A stretch of DNA of 10,840 nt from an uncultured Opitutaceae bacterium (GTDB taxonomy: Bacteria; Verrucomicrobiota; Verrucomicrobiia; Opitutales; Opitutaceae), in NCBI GenBank assembly GCA_903885525.1, contig CAISJA010000053.1, positions 1 to 10,840 on the forward strand, read 5' to 3'. Made by a program: the position numbers and the translations under genes. Within the stretch, counting starts at the first letter, position 1, and the number at the start of each line of letters is the position of its first letter. Below the pieces are notes generated by a model, which was not told the DNA's origin, ran no database searches, and worked only from the letters and a program-made list of their open reading frames with translations. Below, one piece after another: positions 6,514 to 10,840 of this stretch.

Positions 6514-7422
6514 ATGACCTCCCCGGCGACCGACCGACCGACCGCCCCCGGGGGCCCGGCCGCCCCGCTCGAGGCCGGCCATTCCCTCCGGGCTGATGCC
6601 TGGCTCCGCCTGCGGAAGAACCGGCTGGCGGTGGCCGGAGCCGTCGTGCTGGCCGTGCTCGCGTTGGCCTGCCTCCTCGGCCCGCTCGGCAGCCCGTATT
6701 CCTACCAGGACCAGGACCTTGCCCTCGGCGCCAGCGCCCCCGGCCGGGCGCACTGGCTCGGCACCGACACCCTCGGCCGCGACCTGCTCGTCCGCATCCT
6801 GTATGGCGGCCGGATTTCCCTCGGGGTCGGCCTCAGCGCCACCTTCGTCGCCCTCACCCTCGGCATCTGTTACGGCGCGGTGGCCGGGTACGCCGGCGGC
6901 AAGCTCGACGGCGCGATGATGCGCCTCGTCGACATCCTCTATGCCCTGCCCTTCACCATTTTCGTCATCCTGCTCATGGTGCTCTTCGGCCGGAACATCG
7001 TGCTGCTGTTCGCGGCCATCGGTGCCGTCGAGTGGCTGACGATGGCCCGGATCGTCCGCAGCCAGATCCAGTCCCTGAAAAAAATGGAATTCATCGAGGC
7101 GGCCCGCTCCCTCGGACTCGGCACACCGCGCATCCTCTTCCGGCACCTCCTGCCCAACGCGCTCGGGCCGGTCATCGTCTACACCACCCTCACCATCCCC
7201 GCCGTCATGCTGCTCGAGGCCTTCCTCAGCTTCCTCGGCCTTGGCGTCCAGCCGCCGATGAGTTCCTGGGGCACCCTCATCAAGGACGGCGCCGAAAAGA
7301 TGGAGGAATACCCGTGGCTGCTGCTCTATCCCGGGGCGCTGTTTTCGCTTACGCTCTTCTCCCTCAATTTCCTCGGCGACGGCCTGCGCGACGCGCTGGA
7401 CGTCCGGACCGCGAAGGATTGA
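6514..7422 (+). CDS. oppC: Oligopeptide/dipeptide ABC transporter permease, OppC/DppC family
   Basis: Second membrane subunit of the peptide importer, 302 residues, the normal OppC length. Seen: a cytoplasmic N-terminus with ADAWLRLRKNRLAVAG (the family's N-terminal OppC domain), membrane segment 1 at about 38-56, the hallmark HWLGTDTLGRDLLVRILYGG (80-99), further segments near 101-125, 145-175, 212-243 and 268-290, and the EAA loop EFIEAARSLGLGTPRILFRH at about 192-211. It ends in GDGLRDALDVR, the conserved C-terminus. The ATG at 6514 is preceded by GAGGTG (6502-6507) at good spacing, and an in-frame stop at 6508 excludes an earlier start. No oppD or oppF follows: the next gene is a toxin-antitoxin pair. 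The ATPases must be encoded elsewhere or shared with another transporter. Confidence 0.95.
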   Translation: MTSPATDRPTAPGGPAAPLEAGHSLRADAWLRLRKNRLAVAGAVVLAVLALACLLGPLGSPYSYQDQDLALGASAPGRAHWLGTDTLGRDLLVRILYGGRISLGVGLSATFVALTLGICYGAVAGYAGGKLDGAMMRLVDILYALPFTIFVILLMVLFGRNIVLLFAAIGAVEWLTMARIVRSQIQSLKKMEFIEAARSLGLGTPRILFRHLLPNALGPVIVYTTLTIPAVMLLEAFLSFLGLGVQPPMSSWGTLIKDGAEKMEEYPWLLLYPGALFSLTLFSLNFLGDGLRDALDVRTAKD

Positions 7423-7429
7423 AGGCGTA

Positions 7430-7458
7430 TTGACAGTCTGCCAAGGTGGTAATACCGA
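7430..7458 (+). promoter_or_regulatory. Candidate promoter/operator of the toxin-antitoxin pair
   Basis: A consensus -35 box TTGACA lies at 7430-7435, 7 bp after the oppC stop. The -10 is weak: TACCGA at 7453-7458 (17-bp spacer) or TAATAC at 7450-7455 (14-bp spacer). The partial palindrome GGTA-A-TACC (7448-7456) overlaps it and could be an operator for the ribbon-helix-helix antitoxin, as autoregulation is usual for such pairs. The inferred transcription start falls at or within a few bases of the antitoxin ATG. Confidence 0.4.
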
Positions 7459-7464
7459 TCCCTC

Positions 7465-7707
7465 ATGCCGACCGTGACCATCAAAATGCCCCCCGCGCTG
7501 CATGCCCGCCTCAAGGCGGAAGCCGCCCGGCGCCGCACCACCCAGTCCGCCATCCTGCGTGAGGCCTACGCTCAACGCTCGGCCGAGGTGCCGGCGGGCT
7601 CCCTCTATGAGCGAGCCCGGCATCTGCTCGGTTCGATTGACGGCCCCGGCGACCTGTCCAAACGCTCCCAAACCCTGGAAGGCTATGGACTGTCCCGTCG
7701 TCCTTGA
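7465..7707 (+). CDS. Ribbon-helix-helix antitoxin (CopG/VapB-like)
   Basis: An 80-residue antitoxin of a type II toxin-antitoxin pair, expected to bind DNA as a dimer through its N-terminus and neutralise the PIN toxin through its C-terminus. The N-terminus has the ribbon-helix-helix layout: strand TVTIKMP (3-9), helix PALHARLKAEAARR (10-23), turn, then helix TTQSAILREAYAQR (25-38). Residues 46-80 (SLYERARHLLG..., ending LEGYGLSRRP) form the probable toxin-binding tail. It overlaps the toxin gene by 23 bp, the classic antitoxin-first order. No Shine-Dalgarno precedes the ATG, and the promoter-like TTGACA 30 bp upstream would give a transcript with almost no leader. It probably represses its own promoter. 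The VapB label is by partner, not by close sequence match. Confidence 0.88.
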   Translation: MPTVTIKMPPALHARLKAEAARRRTTQSAILREAYAQRSAEVPAGSLYERARHLLGSIDGPGDLSKRSQTLEGYGLSRRP

Positions 7708-8104
7708 TACCGGGCCCCTGGTAGCGATGCTCGACCGCAACGACTCCTGGCACCAGTGGGCGGGCGACCAGATCAGATACCTGACCGCGCCGATGCTGAC
7801 CTGCGAGGCGGTGGTTTCCGAAAGCATCTTTCTGCTGCGCCCGATGGATCCGAGTTGCGCCCAGCTGACGGGGCTTTTCCGCGACGGTATTGTGCGTTTG
7901 GATTTCGCTTTGCAGGATAATTTCTCCGCCGTCGCAACCCTCCTAGCCAAATACCAGGAGGTGCCGATGTCGCTGGCCGATGCCTGCCTCGTGCGCATGA
8001 GCGAACTCCATGACCGCGCCCGGGTCTTCACCCTCGATTCCGCTTTCCGGCACTACCGCCGCCACGGCCGCCAGACCATCCCCCTCCTCCATCCCGCCCG
8101 CTGA
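7685..8104 (+). CDS. PIN-domain ribonuclease toxin (VapC-like)
   Basis: A 139-residue PIN-domain protein, the usual VapC length, predicted to be a Mg2+-dependent RNase that cleaves tRNA, rRNA or mRNA when its antitoxin is lost. The four expected acidic residues are present: D8 in VVLDTGPLVA, E41 in LTCEAVVSE, D99 in MSLADACLVR and D118 in FTLDSAFRHYRRHG, so the active site looks intact. The start ATG at 7685 lies inside the antitoxin gene (23-bp overlap), giving translational coupling. The same frame is open from 7502, but that part is a shadow of the antitoxin. The stop is only 7 bp before the ABC exporter start, so the exporter may be on the same transcript. The RNA target cannot be predicted. 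Confidence 0.9.
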   Translation: MDCPVVLDTGPLVAMLDRNDSWHQWAGDQIRYLTAPMLTCEAVVSESIFLLRPMDPSCAQLTGLFRDGIVRLDFALQDNFSAVATLLAKYQEVPMSLADACLVRMSELHDRARVFTLDSAFRHYRRHGRQTIPLLHPAR

Positions 8105-8111
8105 CCACGCC

Positions 8112-9851
8112 ATGCGCCGCTTTTATCCCTACCTCAGCTACCTGCGCCCCCATCGCGGCCTGCTGCTGTGGGCGCTCCTGTGCGGAATCATCGCCGGCGC
8201 TGCTTCCGGGGCCGGCCTGCCTTTCATGGTCAAGACCGTGTTCCCGGTGATGTTCGCCAAAGGAGCCGTCCCTCTGACGATGTGGCAGCTTGTCCTGGTT
8301 GCCCTCTGGATTCCGGCCGTGTTCGTCGTGCGCGGGGTCGCCGGCTACCTTAACACCTACTTCATTCAGCTCGTGGGCACCCGTGTGCTGGAGGCCCTGC
8401 GGCTGGACTTCTTTCGCAAGCTGCAGGTGCTGCCCCTGTCGTTTTTCCAGAAAAACTCCACCGGCGACCTGCTGTCGCGCGGCTTGGCGGACGCCAACCA
8501 GCTCCAGAACACCCTCACCACGGTGGCCAACGAAGTGGTCAAGAGCCCGGCCAGTCTGGTCGGCAGCCTCTGCTACCTCATGTGGGTGGCGTATCACGAG
8601 CAGGGTGTCGCCCTCGTGCTCGCCACCCTCGCCGTCGTCCCGCTGACCGTGCTGCCCATCCGCTACATCGGCAAGAAGCTGATCACGCGGGCCGGCCAGA
8701 TCCAAGCGGAGCTGGGCAGCGTCACGGCCATCTTCAGCGAAAACCTCAGTGCCACCCGGGAAGTGCGGGCCTTCGGGTTGGAAGAGCGCGAGACCTCCCG
8801 CTTCGCCCGCGCCTCGCAGACGCTGATCCGGGCCCAAATGAAATTCATGAAGTATGAGAAGGCCCTCACCCCGCTCATCGAAATTCTTTCCGCCTGCGGC
8901 ATCTCGTTCACCCTGCTTTACGCCTACCAGGTCCATCTCGACAAGGACACCTTCCTCGCCCTCGTCACGGCGATCTACGCCAGCTACGAGCCGATCAAAA
9001 AGCTCGGCAGCCTGAACAATGAAATGAAGCGCGGCCTCGGCGCCTTGGAGCGACTGGAGGAGGTATTGCAGGCACCGGTCACCATCACCGACCCCGCCCA
9101 GCCTGTCACCGTCGGTCGCCTCCGGGGCGACCTTGGGTTTTCCGACGTCACCTTCTCCTATGGCGGAGAAGTCCCGGCTTTGCGCAAAGTCTCCGTTGCC
9201 CTCCCCGCCGGCACCATCTGCGCGCTCGTCGGCCCGAGCGGCGCCGGCAAATCCACCTTCGCCAATCTCGTCCCCCGCTTCTACGACGCCACGGCCGGCC
9301 AGATCACCATCGACGGCTTCGATGTGCGCGCCCTGCGGCTCTCCGATCTGCGCGGCAACATTGCCCTCGTTTCCCAGGAACCCGTCCTCTTCAACGACAC
9401 CATCCATCACAATCTGCTGATCGCCCGGCCCGACGCCACCCGCGCCGAGGTGGAGGCGGCCGCCCGCAACGCCCACGCGCACGAGTTTATCAGGACTTTC
9501 CCCGATGGCTACGACACCATCGTCGGCGAACGCGGCGGGCGGCTCTCCGGCGGACAGAAGCAGCGCCTCGCCATCGCCCGCGCCTTCCTGCGCAACGCCC
9601 CGCTCCTCATTCTCGACGAAGCCACCAGCGCCCTCGACTCCGAGAGCGAGGCTGCGGTCCAGGACGCGCTGAAGAAACTCGTTGTCGGCAAAACCGTGCT
9701 GATCATCGCCCACCGTTTCAGCACCATCCGCGACGCCACGCACATCCTCGTCTTCGACGCCGGCCGGATCGTCGCCCAGGGCACGCACGCCAGCCTCTAC
9801 GCCAACCACCCCCTCTATCGCTCGCTCTATGACCGGCAGAGCGGCGCATGA
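8112..9851 (+). CDS. ABC exporter half-transporter, MsbA-like (lipid or multidrug export)
   Basis: A 579-residue fused membrane plus ATPase half-transporter, expected to work as a homodimer flipping lipids or drugs across the inner membrane; length and order match MsbA (about 580). The transmembrane domain covers residues about 15-305, with segments near 18-38, 58-80, 135-160, 165-185 and 250-272. The ATPase domain covers about 340-575: Walker A GPSGAGKS (374-381), Q-loop Q422 in VSQEPVLF, signature LSGGQ (478-482), Walker B LLILDE (498-503) with catalytic E503, and H-loop H534. All are intact. I chose ATG 8112 because the frame further upstream only shadows the toxin gene, and MRRFYPYLSYLRPHRG is a typical exporter N-terminus. 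It starts 7 bp after the toxin stop without a visible Shine-Dalgarno. MsbA is plausible, but generic multidrug or glycolipid exporters look the same. Confidence 0.94.
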   Translation: MRRFYPYLSYLRPHRGLLLWALLCGIIAGAASGAGLPFMVKTVFPVMFAKGAVPLTMWQLVLVALWIPAVFVVRGVAGYLNTYFIQLVGTRVLEALRLDFFRKLQVLPLSFFQKNSTGDLLSRGLADANQLQNTLTTVANEVVKSPASLVGSLCYLMWVAYHEQGVALVLATLAVVPLTVLPIRYIGKKLITRAGQIQAELGSVTAIFSENLSATREVRAFGLEERETSRFARASQTLIRAQMKFMKYEKALTPLIEILSACGISFTLLYAYQVHLDKDTFLALVTAIYASYEPIKKLGSLNNEMKRGLGALERLEEVLQAPVTITDPAQPVTVGRLRGDLGFSDVTFSYGGEVPALRKVSVALPAGTICALVGPSGAGKSTFANLVPRFYDATAGQITIDGFDVRALRLSDLRGNIALVSQEPVLFNDTIHHNLLIARPDATRAEVEAAARNAHAHEFIRTFPDGYDTIVGERGGRLSGGQKQRLAIARAFLRNAPLLILDEATSALDSESEAAVQDALKKLVVGKTVLIIAHRFSTIRDATHILVFDAGRIVAQGTHASLYANHPLYRSLYDRQSGA

Positions 9852-9864
9852 GGGGCCGGCGAGA

Positions 9865-10840
9865 CTACCCTGCCCCCAGCACAAAGACTCCGGCATCCCC
9901 CCGGTCTTCCCGGTCGCAACGCCGGGCATATTCCCGCATCCGCCGCTTGCTGCTCCGGGCCGGTTTGCGAACCTCCGGACCGGCAACGTTCCGCCGATAG
10001 TTCTCACTCATCAGGAAACCCGAGGGCAGACTGTCAAAGCCCTGGTGCAAGATTTGCAATCCGGCCCGTTCCGCCAGCCGAGACATGCCCGCCAGGCTGG
10101 GTATCGCCAGATGGCGCGGGGCGTCCAGGTTGAACCAATCAGCTCCATAGTGCTGATGCGCCGCGCTGCCCGCCAGGGGGAGGCGGACCAGTATCCGCCC
10201 GTCAGGGTGCAGCCGTTCGCGCGCGAGGGCGAGGGTCTGCCGCGGATCCGCCACATGCTCCAGCATATGGTGCATCATGATCAGATCGAACGACCCCGGC
10301 AGCGCCGCCAGCTCGGCCCGGACCACCCGAAAGCCGGGCAGCTCGATTTCCCCGGGAGCATAGGGATCGGCGCCCGTCAGGTCGCTAAACCCGAAAGAGC
10401 GCAGCCGGTTGAGCAAAATCCCGCCGCCGCAACCCAGGTCAAGAATCCGCGCATCGGGGCCAAGCCCGCTCAGCCGCATCCAGTGCAGAAAGGCCCAACG
10501 ATGATAAGCCAAGGATCGCGCCATCCGGGCCGCCACCGGGCTCGGGGAGGTGGTGACCCAACCGGTAATGATCCTTTTCACCCCAACCAGCCACCGTTGC
10601 GGCTTTTCCCGATAGGCCGGCTGGAAGGAGTAGTAATTGGCTGGATAAAATCGCGCCAACTCCGCGGGAACCTCCGCGAGATGGAGCGAGCCGCAGCCCC
10701 GGCATTCGCGGTAAAGGAAGGTCTCCCGGAGACCGAACATCATCTCCCGCGCCGTGAATTCCCTGAATTCACCCGAACCGCCGCAGAACGGGCAGGGATT
10801 GGTTTGGGGGGGTGTCCAGCGCCGATTAGGTTTCGAGGTC
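9865..10840 (-). CDS. Zinc-ribbon class I SAM-dependent methyltransferase, 5'-partial
   Basis: The reading frame continues upstream of the first ATG (10743) to the window edge with no start codon, so the gene is truncated at its 5' end. That upstream part encodes NPCPFCGGSGEF, and YRECRGCG follows about 30 residues later, forming a four-cysteine zinc ribbon (CPxC plus CxxC). The methyltransferase domain follows (residues counted from the ATG at 10743): motif I ILDLGCGGG (100-108) for SAM binding, acidic D126 in TGADPY closing the second strand, and FDLIMMHHMLEHVADP (152-167), where LEHV is typical of Methyltransf_11/23 enzymes; the final domain has WFNLDAPRHL (203-212). This architecture occurs in enzymes acting on sugars or small molecules in envelope clusters, but the substrate is unknown. 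The gene is convergent with the ABC exporter, 13 bp apart, with no clear terminator between them. Confidence 0.9.
   Translation of the reverse strand, partial: TSKPNRRWTPPQTNPCPFCGGSGEFREFTAREMMFGLRETFLYRECRGCGSLHLAEVPAELARFYPANYYSFQPAYREKPQRWLVGVKRIITGWVTTSPSPVAARMARSLAYHRWAFLHWMRLSGLGPDARILDLGCGGGILLNRLRSFGFSDLTGADPYAPGEIELPGFRVVRAELAALPGSFDLIMMHHMLEHVADPRQTLALARERLHPDGRILVRLPLAGSAAHQHYGADWFNLDAPRHLAIPSLAGMSRLAERAGLQILHQGFDSLPSGFLMSENYRRNVAGPEVRKPARSSKRRMREYARRCDREDRGDAGVFVLGAG

Noticed and set aside
6337..8031. 564-codon open frame on the - strand across oppC and the toxin-antitoxin pair
   Set aside because: Spans three well-supported + strand genes and has a shadow-like composition.
8028..10007. 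659-codon open frame on the - strand across the exporter
   Set aside because: Antisense shadow; composition is repetitive Gly/Glu/Asp/Ala, and the + strand ABC exporter has every expected motif.
1..10840. CRISPR array, tRNA, rRNA, insertion sequence or known riboswitch
   Set aside because: I saw no regularly spaced repeats, no tRNA-like cloverleaf or CCA end, no transposase and no terminal inverted repeats; a covariance-model search was not possible here.

Overview
This is a GC-rich, densely packed bacterial window. Its style (high-GC codon use, few visible Shine-Dalgarno sites, tandem oligopeptide-binding proteins, an exported M28 peptidase) suggests a verrucomicrobial, Opitutaceae-like chromosome. 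That placement is an inference from protein style; there is no rRNA or other phylogenetic marker here.

Layout. (1) Bases 2-4723, + strand: two tandem SBP_bac_5 (OppA/DppA-type) peptide-binding proteins, the first cut by the left window edge, followed by a secreted M28 zinc aminopeptidase. Adjacent genes overlap by 20 and 4 bp, so the three are almost certainly co-transcribed and translationally coupled. (2) Bases 4724-5500: a less GC-rich interruption with two hairpins, a 10-bp direct repeat, an unrecognised 94-residue protein and about 290 bp without a convincing gene. (3) Bases 5501-7422: the two membrane subunits of an oligopeptide/dipeptide ABC importer, oppB-like and oppC-like, 95 bp apart. 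No OppD/OppF ATPase genes follow. (4) Bases 7465-8104: a type II toxin-antitoxin pair, a ribbon-helix-helix (CopG/VapB-like) antitoxin overlapping a PIN-domain (VapC-like) toxin. (5) Bases 8112-9851: an MsbA-like ABC exporter half-transporter starting 7 bp after the toxin. (6) Bases 9865-10840, - strand: a SAM-dependent methyltransferase with an N-terminal zinc ribbon, convergent with the exporter and cut by the right edge.

How the genes work together: the exported peptidase could trim peptides outside the cytoplasmic membrane, the two binding proteins capture them, and OppB/OppC form the channel. The energising ATPases must be encoded elsewhere. The toxin-antitoxin pair has the only recognisable promoter-like site (TTGACA at 7430) and may also drive the exporter behind it. 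The exporter and methyltransferase would suit envelope lipid or glycan work, but nothing here ties them to a pathway. I did not find a clearly new defence or mobile system. The points most worth a second look are the 94-residue orphan with its flanks, the peptidase/binding-protein coupling, the possibly leaderless antitoxin start, and the micro-ORFs filling the oppB-oppC gap.
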